From contig NZ_PABT01000052.1 in assembly GCF_002699205.1 (NCBI RefSeq), forward strand, positions 103,544 to 167,543: a stretch of 64,000 nucleotides of DNA, written 5' to 3'. The notes beneath the pieces were generated by a model. That model ran no database searches and had not been told where the DNA came from. It saw nothing but the letters and a program-made list of their open reading frames with translations. Each line of letters opens with the position of its first letter. Within the stretch, counting starts at the first letter, position 1. Below, in pieces: positions 46,116 through 56,052 of this stretch. The DNA comes from Allomuricauda sp. (GTDB lineage: Bacteria; Bacteroidota; Bacteroidia; Flavobacteriales; Flavobacteriaceae). A program made the position numbers and the translations under genes.

Positions 46116-47309
46116 ATGTACGGGAAAATTAAAGACCATTTGGCCAAAGAGCTAGAAACAATAGAAGAGGCCGGCCTATTTAAAAAAGAACGCATTATCA
46201 CTTCACCGCAGGGGGCTGTAATAAAAATCTCCACAGGGGAAGAGGTAATCAACTTTTGCGCAAACAACTATTTGGGGCTTTCCTCCCATCCAGATGTGAT
46301 ACAAGCCGCAAAGGATGCCATGGACACCCATGGTTTCGGAATGTCCTCTGTTAGATTCATTTGTGGAACACAGGATATCCATAAAGAATTGGAGCAAAAA
46401 ATCGCTGATTTCTACGGCACAGAGGATACCATATTATATGCTGCAGCTTTTGATGCCAATGGTGGTGTTTTTGAACCCTTGCTCACATCCGAGGATGCCA
46501 TAATCTCCGATTCATTGAACCATGCATCAATAATTGACGGGGTGCGTTTGTGCAAGGCCATGAGGTATCGCTATACCAACAACGATATGGCCGATTTGGA
46601 AGAGAAACTTAAACAAAGTAACGCAGACGGTGCCCGTTTTAAAATTATCGTGACCGATGGTGTCTTTTCCATGGATGGCCTTTTGGCCCCCTTGGACAAA
46701 ATTTGTGACCTCGCGGACAAATATGATGCCTTGGTAATGGTGGATGAATGCCATGCTGCAGGTTTTATAGGTGAAACCGGGCGTGGAACCTTGGAAGAAA
46801 AAGGTGTAATGGGCCGTGTGGACATAATAACCGGTACATTGGGCAAGGCCTTGGGTGGTGCCATGGGCGGATACACCACAGGAAAAAAAGAAATTATAGA
46901 AATGCTACGCCAGCGCTCAAGGCCATATCTGTTCTCCAATTCGTTGGCACCTGCCATCGTTGGGGCTTCCATTAAAGTCTTTGAAATGTTGGATAAGGAC
47001 ACTAGTTTGAGGGACAAATTGCAGAGCAATACCGAATACTTTAAAAAAGGCATGAAAGAGGCCGGTTTTGATATTATTGATGGTGATTCCGCCATTGTAC
47101 CAGTAATGCTCTACGATGCGAAGCTATCCCAAAACATGTCAGATATGCTTTTAAAAGAAGGAATTTATGTTATCGGCTTCTTTTATCCAGTAGTTCCCAA
47201 AGGCAAAGCAAGAATACGTGTACAGTTATCCGCAGCCCATGAAAAAGAACATTTAGACCACGCCATTAAAGCCTTCACAAAGGTGGGAAAATCGTTAAAG
47301 GTCATCTAA
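46116..47309 (+). CDS. kbl: Glycine C-acetyltransferase (2-amino-3-ketobutyrate CoA ligase)
   Basis: Kbl, 397 residues, a PLP enzyme that cleaves 2-amino-3-ketobutyrate with CoA to glycine and acetyl-CoA in threonine breakdown. The family segments [29 protein letters not shown] and the PLP lysine in [15 protein letters not shown] are present. Length is typical. It starts 21 nt after the AddA-like gene. A threonine dehydrogenase partner is not adjacent; the zinc alcohol dehydrogenase at 54626 could be tested, but its sequence does not clearly say so. Confidence 0.95.
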   Translation: MYGKIKDHLAKELETIEEAGLFKKERIITSPQGAVIKISTGEEVINFCANNYLGLSSHPDVIQAAKDAMDTHGFGMSSVRFICGTQDIHKELEQKIADFYGTEDTILYAAAFDANGGVFEPLLTSEDAIISDSLNHASIIDGVRLCKAMRYRYTNNDMADLEEKLKQSNADGARFKIIVTDGVFSMDGLLAPLDKICDLADKYDALVMVDECHAAGFIGETGRGTLEEKGVMGRVDIITGTLGKALGGAMGGYTTGKKEIIEMLRQRSRPYLFSNSLAPAIVGASIKVFEMLDKDTSLRDKLQSNTEYFKKGMKEAGFDIIDGDSAIVPVMLYDAKLSQNMSDMLLKEGIYVIGFFYPVVPKGKARIRVQLSAAHEKEHLDHAIKAFTKVGKSLKVI

Positions 47310-47366
47310 AATCGATGAAATGCAGCAAATCTTATGATAAATGAGTCAAAAAAAAAGAAATTTAGA

Positions 47367-47398
47367 TTTTGTTAATAAGTCTTAACAACTTACATTTG
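47367..47398 (+). promoter_or_regulatory. Strong promoter of the OmpA-family gene
   Basis: A -33 TTTTG (47367-47371) and an exact -7 TACATTTG (47391-47398) are separated by 19 nt, close to the Bacteroidota consensus. The gene has codon use typical of abundant proteins, consistent with a strong promoter. Confidence 0.85.
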
Positions 47399-47432
47399 CT
47401 GCTGATAAACACTTAAACTTAAAATTTTGAGC

Positions 47433-48791
47433 ATGAAACATCTTAGCAAATTATTGGTTGTTGCTCTTGTATTTGTAGGGATCAACAGCATACAAGCGCA
47501 AGACGAAAATAATCCCTGGCAAGTTAGCATAGGGGTAAATGCAATAGACGCTTATCCTACTAACGATAGTGATAACCCTTATTCAAGTTCTACGTTGTTC
47601 GATGAATATTTTAATGTTACCGATCACTGGAACATTTTGCCATCCGTATCTTACGTAGCCGTTTCCAAATATATTGGTGATGGTTTCTCTGTAGGAGCAA
47701 GAGGTTCCTTGAACAGAATTGAAAAATTGGGAGATTATGATGTTGACGATCTATCTCACTATGCTATAGATGGTACAATTAAGTACAACTTCCTTAAAAA
47801 CACTACTATCGATCCTTTCGTTGAAGTAGGTGGTGGTTATACTTGGATTGATGAAATCGGAGCTGGTACCGCTAATGGTGGTGTAGGTGTTAACATTTGG
47901 TTCTCAGATAACCTAGGTTTCACATTACAAACACAATACAAGCACGCATTTGAAGATTACTTGGTTAGCCATTTCCAACACATGGCCGGTCTAAGCATCA
48001 AATTCGGTGGTACTGACACTGATGGTGACGGTATCTACGACAAAGACGATGCTTGTCCAGAAGTTGCTGGTCTTGAAGCATTCAACGGATGTCCTGATTC
48101 TGACGGTGATGGTATCGAAGATGCTAAAGATGCTTGTCCTAACGAAGCTGGTTCCAAAGAATTGAACGGATGCCCTGATTCTGACGGTGACGGTGTTGCT
48201 GATAAAGATGACGCTTGTCCAAGTACTCCAGGTCTTCCTGCCCTAGCTGGTTGTCCTGATGCTGACGGTGATGGTGTTGCTGACAAAGACGATAAATGTC
48301 CTAACGAAGCTGGACCTGCTGAAAACAACGGATGCCCATGGCCTGATACTGACGGTGACGGTGTTCTTGACAAAGATGACCAATGTCCAGAAGTTGCTGG
48401 TACAGTAGCTAACAATGGTTGCCCAGAAGTTACTGAAGAAGTTCAAAAACAATTGAACGACTACGCTAGAACTATCTTGTTCGATACTGGTAAATCTTCT
48501 ATCAAAGCAGAATCTACTTCTGTAATGGTTGATATCATCCAAATCTTGAACGAGTATCCTAACGCTAAGTTTACTGTTGAAGGACACACTGACAGCGTAG
48601 GTAGCGAGAAATTGAACCAAAAACTTTCTGAAGAAAGAGCTAACTCTGTTAGAAACTTCTTGATTGACAAAGGTATCGCTGCCGATAGACTTACAGCCAT
48701 CGGTTACGGTGAGGCTAAGCCAATCGCTACCAACAACACAAGAGCTGGTAGAGCACAAAACAGAAGAGTTGAAATCAACTTGATAAAATAA
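47433..48791 (+). CDS. OmpA-family outer-membrane protein with TSP3 repeats
   Basis: A 452-residue outer-membrane protein. A signal peptide (ending SIQAQD, about residue 22) leads into an eight-strand-like barrel of about 170 residues, then a linker of about five thrombospondin type 3 repeats (pattern DxDGDG...CP, calcium-binding) at about 190-330, and a C-terminal OmpA peptidoglycan-binding domain ending with [19 protein letters not shown]. The repeats form a DNA tandem repeat of about 48010-48430. I chose the ATG at 47433 rather than a TTG at 47427. Codon use is T-ending and strongly biased, as in very highly expressed genes. Confidence 0.93.
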   Translation: MKHLSKLLVVALVFVGINSIQAQDENNPWQVSIGVNAIDAYPTNDSDNPYSSSTLFDEYFNVTDHWNILPSVSYVAVSKYIGDGFSVGARGSLNRIEKLGDYDVDDLSHYAIDGTIKYNFLKNTTIDPFVEVGGGYTWIDEIGAGTANGGVGVNIWFSDNLGFTLQTQYKHAFEDYLVSHFQHMAGLSIKFGGTDTDGDGIYDKDDACPEVAGLEAFNGCPDSDGDGIEDAKDACPNEAGSKELNGCPDSDGDGVADKDDACPSTPGLPALAGCPDADGDGVADKDDKCPNEAGPAENNGCPWPDTDGDGVLDKDDQCPEVAGTVANNGCPEVTEEVQKQLNDYARTILFDTGKSSIKAESTSVMVDIIQILNEYPNAKFTVEGHTDSVGSEKLNQKLSEERANSVRNFLIDKGIAADRLTAIGYGEAKPIATNNTRAGRAQNRRVEINLIK

Positions 48792-48811
48792 TAAGAAACA
48801 AAGTTTTCTTT

Positions 48812-48842
48812 AAAAAGGCTCCGCAAATGCGGAGCCTTTTTT
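48812..48842 (+). terminator. Intrinsic terminator of the OmpA gene
   Basis: GGCTCCGC (48817-48824) pairs with GCGGAGCC (48829-48836), loop AAAT, preceded by five As and followed by six Ts. Likely efficient, and possibly bidirectional. Confidence 0.92.
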
Positions 48843-48853
48843 ATTTTTAGTCC

Positions 48854-51586
48854 ATGCATGAAACTTTCCTAGAATATGTATTGGACGACCTCCAGAACAA
48901 AAAGCTGGATTTTACAACATGTACCTTTGTACTGCCCAGTAAACGCTCGGGTACATTTTTAAAAAAACACATTGCCAACCGACTGGATAAAAACATTTTC
49001 AGTCCAGAAATAATATCCATTCAGGAATTCATTGGGGACCTATCCGATTTAAACCAGGCATCAAATATTGATTTGCTGCTACTCCTTTTCCAGGTATATA
49101 AAGCATCCCAAATTGAAGAATCCGATGATTTTGCATCCTTTGTCAATTGGGGGCAAACACTACTACAGGACTTCAATGAGATTGACGGGTACCTCATTCC
49201 CGCACATGATATATTGAATTACCTATCCGCCATCAAGGAAATCAACCACTGGTCCACAAACCAAGAAAAATCGGGACTGGTTGAAAACTATCTGCAACTT
49301 TGGAAAAAACTGGAAACCATTTACAAAAACTTCTATGATGCCCTACTGGAGCAAAAAAGAGGCTATCAAGGATTGATCCAGCGTGAAGCGGTGAAAACCA
49401 TTCAAAACAAAAATTATCAAGAAACCCGCACGAACCCAATTATATTTGTTGGTTTTAACGCCTTAAACGCAGCAGAATCTACTATCATTCAACATTATCT
49501 GGAACAGGGCAACGCATATATTTATTGGGACATCGACACATACTTTCTAAACGATCCCGTCCACGATGCAGGCTTGTTTATGAGACATTATCAAAATAAT
49601 TGGCCTTACTGCAAACACGGTCACAAAATAGAGCCACAGCATAACTTTCTTAAAGAAAAGAATATCACCATCACAGGGGTGCCAAAAAATATATCACAGA
49701 CCAAATATGTGGGTCAACTACTCGAAAAGCTAGGGGAAAAAGAAGAAATCGACCTGACCAAAACTGCTTTGGTGCTTGCCGATGAAACTTTGCTCCACCC
49801 GATGCTCAATGCCGTTCCGAACACCATTCCAGAGGTGAACATTACCATGGGAATGCCACTGAACAAAACTGTGCTCTTTTCCTTTTTTATGAGTTATTTG
49901 GAACTTCACCTAAATATATCGGAACGAGGCTGGTTCTTTAAGCGCGTGCTGGAATTTATGTCCAACCCCTACACCCTAACACTGTCCTCAAAAGATGAGG
50001 CCAATTTTGCACAAAGGATGTCCAAGGACATCAAAGAAGGAAACCTCCTTTACATCAACAACGAAGTTCTTTCCAAATATCCAAGGGCAAAAGACCTATT
50101 GTCCATAATCTTTCCTTCGGAAAATATCTCCCCTTTGCAGTGGATAAATAACTCCCTACTGCTAATAGATAGGTTGAAAACAATTTATCAAAAAGAGAAA
50201 AGTGCCCTGGAATTGGAATATCTCTACCGTTTCTATGCCCTTTTTAATCAATTGGGACAGTATTTGGACAAGGTTGATTTTATGGGGGAACTCAAATCCA
50301 TTAAAAACCTGTTTAAGCAATTGGCCAGCATGGAAACCTTGGATTTTATAGGACAACCATTGACCGGTTTTCAAATTATGGGAATGCTGGAGAGCCGGAA
50401 CCTCGATTTTGAAACGGTTATCATCACTTCGGTGAACGAAGGCATTTTACCATCGGGGAAATCCAACAATTCCTTTATTCCCTTTGATGTTAAACGCGAT
50501 TATGGGCTGCCCACCTACAAAGAAAAGGATGCCATCTATGTATATCACTTTTATAGGCTGATTCAACGTGCCAAAAACATCTACATCACCTACAACACCG
50601 AACCCGATGTACTGGAAGGTGGTGAAAAGAGCAGATTGATCACACAATTGTTGACAGATGAAAATCTAAAACCATACATTGCCCATACCATTGCAGCACC
50701 TAAAATTTCCATAGATATAAAACCTCCTATCCAGATAAATAAGAGCAGTTTGTTTATGGAGGACCTAAAGGCATTTGCTCTGAAAGGTTTCTCACCAACT
50801 TCCCTCACCAACTACATAAGGAACCCGATTGATTTTTACACAAGAAATATTTTAAAAATCAATGATTTGGACGAGGTGGAAGAAAATATTGCCGCAAATA
50901 CCTTCGGGACCATTATTCACGATAGCTTGGAGCAGCTCTACACCCCGCTCATCAATCAGGTGTTGACGCAGGAAAATATCAAGACCTTAAAAACCCAGGT
51001 TGCCGATGTGGTGCAGCATCATTTTGAAAAAAATCTTTCTGGGGTAAATGTTTCCAAAGGAAAGTTCCTATTGGTGTACAATGTCATCATCAAGTATCTG
51101 AACAACTTTTTGGATGATGAGCAAAAGCAGATAAAAAGACACGAAATCAAAATTTTGGCCCTTGAGGAACGCTATGAAGAATTTATCACTGTTCCTGGAC
51201 TTGATTTTCCCATCAAATTAAAGGGAACCCTCGATCGTGTGGATGAATTTGATGGTACCGTAAGAATTATTGATTATAAAACCGGAAAAGTAGAGGCGAA
51301 AAACGTAAAAATAACAGATTGGGAAATGCTGATCACCGATTACGATAAAAGCAAAGCGTTCCAATTGCTTTGCTACGCCTATCTATATTCCAAAAAACAC
51401 GGTATAAGCGATGTACAGGCCGGAATCATCTCCTTTAAAAAACTGAGCCAAGGACTGTTCCGTTTTTCAGAGGACAAGAACACCCAAATAAATGAGGATA
51501 CCCTTGCCACTTTTGAAAGTTACCTGTTCCAACTTATACGCGAAATCTGCAATACCGAAATCCCCCTTACCGAAAAGGTGGACTGA
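48854..51586 (+). CDS. AddB-like PD-(D/E)xK nuclease family protein
   Basis: A 910-residue protein with an inactive helicase-like N-terminal part and a C-terminal PD-(D/E)xK nuclease (FGTIIHDSLEQLY and LDRVDEFDGTVRIIDYKTGKVE), as in AddB. It should work with the AddA-like protein at 42969 as a two-subunit helicase-nuclease for recombination repair. Kbl and OmpA genes separate the two subunits. The start is only 12 nt after the OmpA terminator. Confidence 0.88.
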   Translation: MHETFLEYVLDDLQNKKLDFTTCTFVLPSKRSGTFLKKHIANRLDKNIFSPEIISIQEFIGDLSDLNQASNIDLLLLLFQVYKASQIEESDDFASFVNWGQTLLQDFNEIDGYLIPAHDILNYLSAIKEINHWSTNQEKSGLVENYLQLWKKLETIYKNFYDALLEQKRGYQGLIQREAVKTIQNKNYQETRTNPIIFVGFNALNAAESTIIQHYLEQGNAYIYWDIDTYFLNDPVHDAGLFMRHYQNNWPYCKHGHKIEPQHNFLKEKNITITGVPKNISQTKYVGQLLEKLGEKEEIDLTKTALVLADETLLHPMLNAVPNTIPEVNITMGMPLNKTVLFSFFMSYLELHLNISERGWFFKRVLEFMSNPYTLTLSSKDEANFAQRMSKDIKEGNLLYINNEVLSKYPRAKDLLSIIFPSENISPLQWINNSLLLIDRLKTIYQKEKSALELEYLYRFYALFNQLGQYLDKVDFMGELKSIKNLFKQLASMETLDFIGQPLTGFQIMGMLESRNLDFETVIITSVNEGILPSGKSNNSFIPFDVKRDYGLPTYKEKDAIYVYHFYRLIQRAKNIYITYNTEPDVLEGGEKSRLITQLLTDENLKPYIAHTIAAPKISIDIKPPIQINKSSLFMEDLKAFALKGFSPTSLTNYIRNPIDFYTRNILKINDLDEVEENIAANTFGTIIHDSLEQLYTPLINQVLTQENIKTLKTQVADVVQHHFEKNLSGVNVSKGKFLLVYNVIIKYLNNFLDDEQKQIKRHEIKILALEERYEEFITVPGLDFPIKLKGTLDRVDEFDGTVRIIDYKTGKVEAKNVKITDWEMLITDYDKSKAFQLLCYAYLYSKKHGISDVQAGIISFKKLSQGLFRFSEDKNTQINEDTLATFESYLFQLIREICNTEIPLTEKVD

Positions 51587-51632
51587 CCCGATAATGGAGA
51601 TTTTAATGTTCTGAGGATTGTTCCCAAATAGT

Positions 51633-52346
51633 TTACTGTTTTAAATCGGGCCTCGTGGGGCGCACTTCTATTTTGCTCGGCAAAGTACGTGGGTGCATGG
51701 TAAGTAAATCAACGACCAGCTTACCAATATCTTCGGGCTGAATTTTCCATGCATCCTTTTCCGATGGTTCGTGATCGTTAAAATGACTTGCCACGGAACC
51801 CGGCATAATTGTGGTTACCTTGATGTTGTATTTTCTCAAATCCAACATGGCCGCCTGTGTAAAACCGACCACGCCGAACTTGCTGGCATTATATCCTGCT
51901 GCAGTGGCAAAAAAGTTGGTTCCCGCCAAACTCGCCAACGTCATGTAATATCCCTCGGATTTTTTCAACGCCTCTACCGATGCCTTTAAAGTGTGAAATA
52001 CCCCATTTAGGTTCGTATTGATCATTTGGTGCCACTTTTCGTCCTCTAATTCATCGATTGGGGCAAAATGCCCAACCCCTGCATTGGCCATGACCACATC
52101 CAACTGTCCCCACTTGTCCAAAATGGCTGCCACAGCATTTTGCTCGTCTTCCAACTTGGCTACATCGGAAACCAATCCCAATACCCTGTCAGGGTTGTTC
52201 AAACTTTTTACAGCAGCATCCGCACTCTCTTGGCTTCTACCGCTAACAGCCACCTTCATGCCCTGTTCCAATAAGCTTTTGGCAATACCGTATCCAATGC
52301 CCTTGGTTCCTCCTGTGATGTATGCTACTTTTCCTTCTAATTTCAT
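51633..52346 (-). CDS. Short-chain dehydrogenase/reductase
   Basis: A 237-residue SDR oxidoreductase. The cofactor motif TGGTKGIGYGIA is at residues 11-22, NAGVGH near 91, and the catalytic Tyr-Lys pair is in YNASKFG near 156. It is probably NADPH-dependent, judging from residues after the first glycine motif (Arg/Ser in VSGRSQES). It is a soluble enzyme and its substrate is unknown. Convergent with the AddB-like gene, with no clear terminator between. Confidence 0.93.
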   Translation of the reverse strand: MKLEGKVAYITGGTKGIGYGIAKSLLEQGMKVAVSGRSQESADAAVKSLNNPDRVLGLVSDVAKLEDEQNAVAAILDKWGQLDVVMANAGVGHFAPIDELEDEKWHQMINTNLNGVFHTLKASVEALKKSEGYYMTLASLAGTNFFATAAGYNASKFGVVGFTQAAMLDLRKYNIKVTTIMPGSVASHFNDHEPSEKDAWKIQPEDIGKLVVDLLTMHPRTLPSKIEVRPTRPDLKQ

Positions 52347-52481
52347 GGTTATCTATTTTAAAGTAAAGTTCAAAAAAGGATAAACCAAATACAAAAAATC
52401 CATCCTAAAGGATGGTTAATGTTTAAAAAGGGAGCTGTAATGGATGTGCAGAAGAGGGTTAATATAAAAAATGGTAGCTTT

Positions 52482-53371
52482 ATGGAATTATCAACCCATC
52501 AATCGAAATCACCGAAACCCATATTGCCCATAATATTTCAAAGCCCCAGCGGCTACAAGAATACGGCGTAGGTTTTTTTGAGTCAGCACCTACCAAATCA
52601 GCCCTTAAAAAAGCGCTTAAGAAAAAGTACATCACCGTCAATGGCACCATTGCCAGTACGGCAACACTGATTAAGGGCGGTGAACATATTACCTTGACCA
52701 TTCCAAAAGAAATTAGGCCAAAAAAGCAACTCAACTTTCCGCTACATGTTTTGTTCGAGGATGACCACTTGGCTGCTATCCACAAACCTGCGGGTATTGA
52801 AGTAAGTGGCAACAAATTCAAGACCATCGCCAACGCCTTGCCCCAAAACCTGGAGGCCAGTTCGTTTTCGGATGCAACCACACCCCAACCCGTGCATCGA
52901 TTGGATTATGCCACTACGGGAATTGTACTAATTGGCAAAACAAGCAGCAACATACGCGCCTTAAACCACATGTTTGAGAACAAGACCATTACAAAAACCT
53001 ATTATGCCGTTACCATTGGTAAAATGGGTCGTGGCGGGACCATCTCTTCAGAAATAGACGGAAAGGGGGCACAATCAGCTTATAAAGTAATGGAGTCCGT
53101 TCCCTCGGAGCGGTTCGGCACCCTTAATTTGGTTCAACTCAATCCCAAAACAGGCAGAAGACACCAACTGCGTAAGCAATTGTTTGGTTTGGGCAACCCC
53201 ATATTGGGGGATAAGGAATATGCCATGGATGGATTAATTTTAAAAGGCAAGGGGCTGTATTTACATGCTTATTCTTTAAAGTTTAACCATCCATTTACCC
53301 AAGAACCCATCTGTGTAACGGATGAACTTCCTGAGAAGTTTAGGAAGATTTATAAATCGACAGAAATATAG
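52482..53371 (+). CDS. RluA-type RNA pseudouridine synthase with probable 1-nt frameshift at start
   Basis: A pseudouridine synthase of the RluA family with an S4 RNA-binding domain first (about residues 12-75, KSALKKALKKKYITVNGT) and a catalytic domain with HRLDYATTGIVLIGK, where Asp is the catalytic residue. The S4-coding frame is open from about 52478, but no standard start is in frame before a TTG at 52694, which would cut off the S4 domain. An ATG at 52482 is one base out of frame; adding a single A to the GAATT run that follows would restore ATG-GAA-ATT-ATC. So there is either a 1-nt deletion or a rare ATT start at 52487. The catalytic part is intact. Confidence 0.75.
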
Positions 53372-53458
53372 GCCGTCATAGTTTGACTCGTTTTAAGATC
53401 AAACACCGAATTTTGGATAAAGACCGGGAAAGAAAAATTATAGTGAAAGCGTGCTTAC

Positions 53459-54379
53459 CTAATAAATCCATCGCCTTTTCGACACCGCTTTTAACTGATA
53501 TTCACCAGGCGAAATCAATTCTTTACGTTTAAAGACTCGAATAAAATAAGACATACTGTTAAACCCACATTCCATATAGACTTCCTTGACCTGTTTATCC
53601 GGGTTTTTTAATAGTTCGCAAGCCAATTTTATCCGTTCATTGTTTATAAAATCAATAGGGGAAATGTTTAATTCATTTTTAAAGACACGATAAAAATTGG
53701 ATTCACTCATACAAACCTTATCACTTAACTCCTTAATGGTCAAATGTTTGCTAAGATTTTCCCGTATATAATTAATTATATAAGCAAGCCTATCATCCAC
53801 ACTCAACGCTTTGGCGTTTTTCAGATAATTGGTTTTTGCTTCGCTCTGTAGCACTCTAATAATCAATTCCCTGAGCATAAAATCGGCAAACATATCTTTT
53901 GATGGATGGTCTTCCGCGAACAAAAAAAGTAGGCGCTGTATTATTTGCTGAATGGCCATATCGTTGGAAATGAGCAAATTTGAATCCTTCAGTTTCCATT
54001 GTCCGTCCACCTTTCCTCGTTCTTCGTTCAAAAAATCGATGGTTTCCCTAATCTTGTCCTCCGAAATTGTCATGGCCAGGCACTGTGTCGGTCTGTTCAG
54101 GGATGCGTCGGGAAAATCAACTCGCATCAACTCGTTTGGGGGTAATATCAATGTTTCTCCTGGAACAAAATTAAAAGGCGAAATATTATTCAAGTTCATT
54201 ATCTTTCTTCCCTTGATCATTGACACCAACAATGGATGGGAGAATTCCAATGTAAAATTCTCCACTTTTTCGTGAGTTTCAAAAATGTGCATTTCAGCAC
54301 ACTCCAGAGTATGGGTCAGTTTGTTTTCGACCAGTGTTTCTAACCTCCTTTTTTTTATGATTTTTTTCGGCAATTTCAC
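53459..54379 (-). CDS. AraC-family transcriptional regulator
   Basis: A 306-residue AraC-type regulator. The two-helix-turn-helix C-terminal domain spans about residues 205-300, including ELSDKVCMSESNFYRVFKNE and VYMECGFNSMSYFIRVFKRK. The N-terminal 200 residues are a variable sensing domain, with an AraC-type N-terminal arrangement but no named signature. Divergent from the zinc alcohol dehydrogenase gene with 246 nt between, where a repeated CAATTGAAA could be a binding site. It is the likely regulator of that gene. Confidence 0.92.
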   Translation of the reverse strand: MKLPKKIIKKRRLETLVENKLTHTLECAEMHIFETHEKVENFTLEFSHPLLVSMIKGRKIMNLNNISPFNFVPGETLILPPNELMRVDFPDASLNRPTQCLAMTISEDKIRETIDFLNEERGKVDGQWKLKDSNLLISNDMAIQQIIQRLLFLFAEDHPSKDMFADFMLRELIIRVLQSEAKTNYLKNAKALSVDDRLAYIINYIRENLSKHLTIKELSDKVCMSESNFYRVFKNELNISPIDFINNERIKLACELLKNPDKQVKEVYMECGFNSMSYFIRVFKRKELISPGEYQLKAVSKRRWIY

Positions 54380-54625
54380 ATTAATCAGCTATTTACAAGG
54401 ATTGGAAGACGCCATTTAATTCAATCTAAAGAATACTTATAAGTTAACCATTTTTTTCCAGTTCTGACCCCTTCAACAGCGTTAATTCCATAAAATATAA
54501 CAATTGAAATGACTGTTACAAGACAGGAAGGAAGATTGCAGGAATACTTCATATAAAATGTAGAATCATTCAATTGAAACGGTCGTGGATCCGATAACTT
54601 TACTAGACATAAAAATTAACTACAT

Positions 54626-55669
54626 ATGAAAGCATTAACATATTATGGTGATCATGACATCCGTTTTGAGGATAAAGAGAAACCTAAAATATTGAAGCCC
54701 ACGGATGTTATTGTAAAAATGGTGAAAACGACCATTTGTGGTACCGATTTGGGGATTTACAAAGGTAAAAACCCTGAAATTGAACCGGGAAGAATTCTTG
54801 GGCACGAAGGTGTCGGAATTATAGAAGAAGTTGGTGAAGGCGTAAAAAATTATGTCGTCGGTGACAAAGTATTGATTTCATGTATCACCTCGTGCGGTAG
54901 TTGCGAATATTGTAAAAAACAATTGTACGCCCATTGCAAAGATGGTGGTTGGATCCTAGGTTATATGATAGATGGAGTCCAGACAGAATACGCAAGAATT
55001 CCGCACGCGGATAACAGTCTGTACAAAATACCGTCGACCATCGACGATGAAGTAGCGGTCATGTTGAGTGATATTTTACCAACAGGACACGAAATTGGAG
55101 TTCAGTACGGAGATGTTAAGCCTGGTGATGCCATTGCCATTGTAGGTGCTGGACCCGTTGGAATGTCCGTGTTGCTTACCGCCCAGTTTTATTCCCCATC
55201 AACCATAATTGTTGTTGACCTTGACCAAAACCGTTTGGATATGGCCATGGAATTAGGTGCGACCCATGTTGTTAATTCAGGTAAAGAAAATGCAGTGGAA
55301 GCCGTAAAAGCCATTGTTGGCGAAGAAGGAGTGGATGCTGCCATAGAAGCTGTGGGTATCCCTGCCACATGGGATATTTGCCAGAAAATTGTGAAACCTG
55401 GTGGCCATTTGGCCAATGTTGGTGTTCATGGCAAATCTGTAAATTTTGAAATTGAGAAACTTTGGATCAAAAACTTGACCATTACCACTGGGTTGGTAAA
55501 TACCAATACAACCCCAATGTTGCTGAAAGCTGCGGCCACCAACAAATTGCCATTGAAGAAACTAATAACCCATAGGTTTAAATTAAGTGAAATTTTACAT
55601 GCTTATGATGTCTTTCTAAATGGATCTAAAGAAAAGGCCTTGAAAATTATTATTGAAAACGATCTTTAG
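54626..55669 (+). CDS. Zinc-dependent alcohol dehydrogenase
   Basis: A 347-residue medium-chain zinc dehydrogenase. The catalytic zinc region is TTICGTDLGIYKGK with GHEGVGIIEEVGEG; the structural zinc site has the four Cys of CGSCEYCKKQLYAHC; the Rossmann motif is GAGPVGMSVL. Domain order and length are typical, with a start MKALTYYGDHDIRF seen in alcohol and polyol dehydrogenases. Probable control by the divergent AraC gene. An intrinsic terminator closes it. Substrate unknown. Confidence 0.94.
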   Translation: MKALTYYGDHDIRFEDKEKPKILKPTDVIVKMVKTTICGTDLGIYKGKNPEIEPGRILGHEGVGIIEEVGEGVKNYVVGDKVLISCITSCGSCEYCKKQLYAHCKDGGWILGYMIDGVQTEYARIPHADNSLYKIPSTIDDEVAVMLSDILPTGHEIGVQYGDVKPGDAIAIVGAGPVGMSVLLTAQFYSPSTIIVVDLDQNRLDMAMELGATHVVNSGKENAVEAVKAIVGEEGVDAAIEAVGIPATWDICQKIVKPGGHLANVGVHGKSVNFEIEKLWIKNLTITTGLVNTNTTPMLLKAAATNKLPLKKLITHRFKLSEILHAYDVFLNGSKEKALKIIIENDL

Positions 55670-55697
55670 ATCAGTGCAATTGAATTGATTGTTACAT

Positions 55698-55721
55698 AAA
55701 GCTACCCAAATGGGTAGCTTT
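55698..55721 (+). terminator. Intrinsic terminator of the dehydrogenase gene
   Basis: AAAGCTACCC (55698-55707) pairs with GGGTAGCTTT (55712-55721) around a short A-rich loop, followed by a T-rich stretch. Confidence 0.85.
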
Positions 55722-55834
55722 ATTGTTTTGTGCAATTCTGATTTTTGTACCTCTTATTGAATAACTGGCTGTCCATCTTGTTTTTATGTCCTCAAGCCGC
55801 CCATTTGTTCCCTCAACAGTTCACAATATTCCAT

Positions 55835-55865
55835 AAAAAAAGCACCCCGTCCATGGGGTGCTTTT
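55835..55865 (-). terminator. Terminator downstream of the tRNA fragment
   Basis: On minus, AGCACCCC-type arms (55855-55865 and 55835-55848) form a stem of about 12 bp with loop ATGGAC, followed by a T run. It is placed just after the tRNA 3' end, where the intact tRNA gene would end transcription. Confidence 0.85.
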
Positions 55866-55873
55866 ATCATTTT

Positions 55874-55917
55874 TGGTGGAGAATACCGGATTCGAACCGG
55901 TGACCTCTTGCCTGCCA
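55874..55917 (-). pseudogene. 3' fragment of a tRNA gene (best guess tRNA-Ala, GGC)
   Basis: Read on minus, the sequence has a perfect T arm, ACCGG-TTCGAAT-CCGGT, an acceptor 3' half ATTCTCC-A, and an encoded CCA at 55874-55876. The anticodon arm begins with TGGC, which would give anticodon GGC after a T33, and discriminator A fits alanine. The 5' half of the tRNA is missing: beyond the anticodon loop the sequence becomes AT-rich DNA leading to an integrase. This is the displaced 3' part left when an element integrates in a tRNA; the complete tRNA should be at the other end. Confidence 0.7.
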
Positions 55918-55925
55918 GCAAGAGG
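55904..55925. other. Probable attL core with symmetrical arms
   Basis: CCTCTTGC (55904-55911) and GCAAGAGG (55918-55925) are perfect 8-bp inverted arms around a 6-nt overlap CTGCCA. This is the form of a tyrosine-recombinase crossover site, placed on the anticodon stem of the tRNA. The right arm is already outside the tRNA and comes from the element side. Confidence 0.65.
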
Positions 55926-56023
55926 ATTACCATATCAATCCAATACAAATAAATACATAATAAATTGTTTTTCAGTATTTTAAATAATTTCGTATTCATT
56001 TAATTTCAAATAAAATCACCCAT

Positions 56024-56045
56024 TTGCGTGCAAATTGCGTGCAAA
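56024..56045 (+). repeat. Two tandem 11-bp repeats before the integrase promoter
   Basis: TTGCGTGCAAA occurs twice without gap, at 56024-56034 and 56035-56045, and each copy is itself close to symmetrical (TTGC..GCAA). They end 7 nt before the -7 element TACCTTTG at 56053-56060. They could bind integrase (arm sites) or a repressor of its gene. Confidence 0.7.
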
Positions 56046-56052
56046 TTTTTTT

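Noticed and set aside
48010..48430. DNA tandem repeat in the OmpA gene as a mobile or regulatory repeat
   Set aside because: It is the coding trace of TSP3 protein repeats in frame.
55874..55960. A complete tRNA gene
   Set aside because: There is no 5' half or D arm on the right side of the anticodon arm; only the 3' half is present.
55784..55999. A 71-codon minus-strand frame over the tRNA fragment
   Set aside because: It is read through a tRNA T arm and a terminator, so coding is unlikely.
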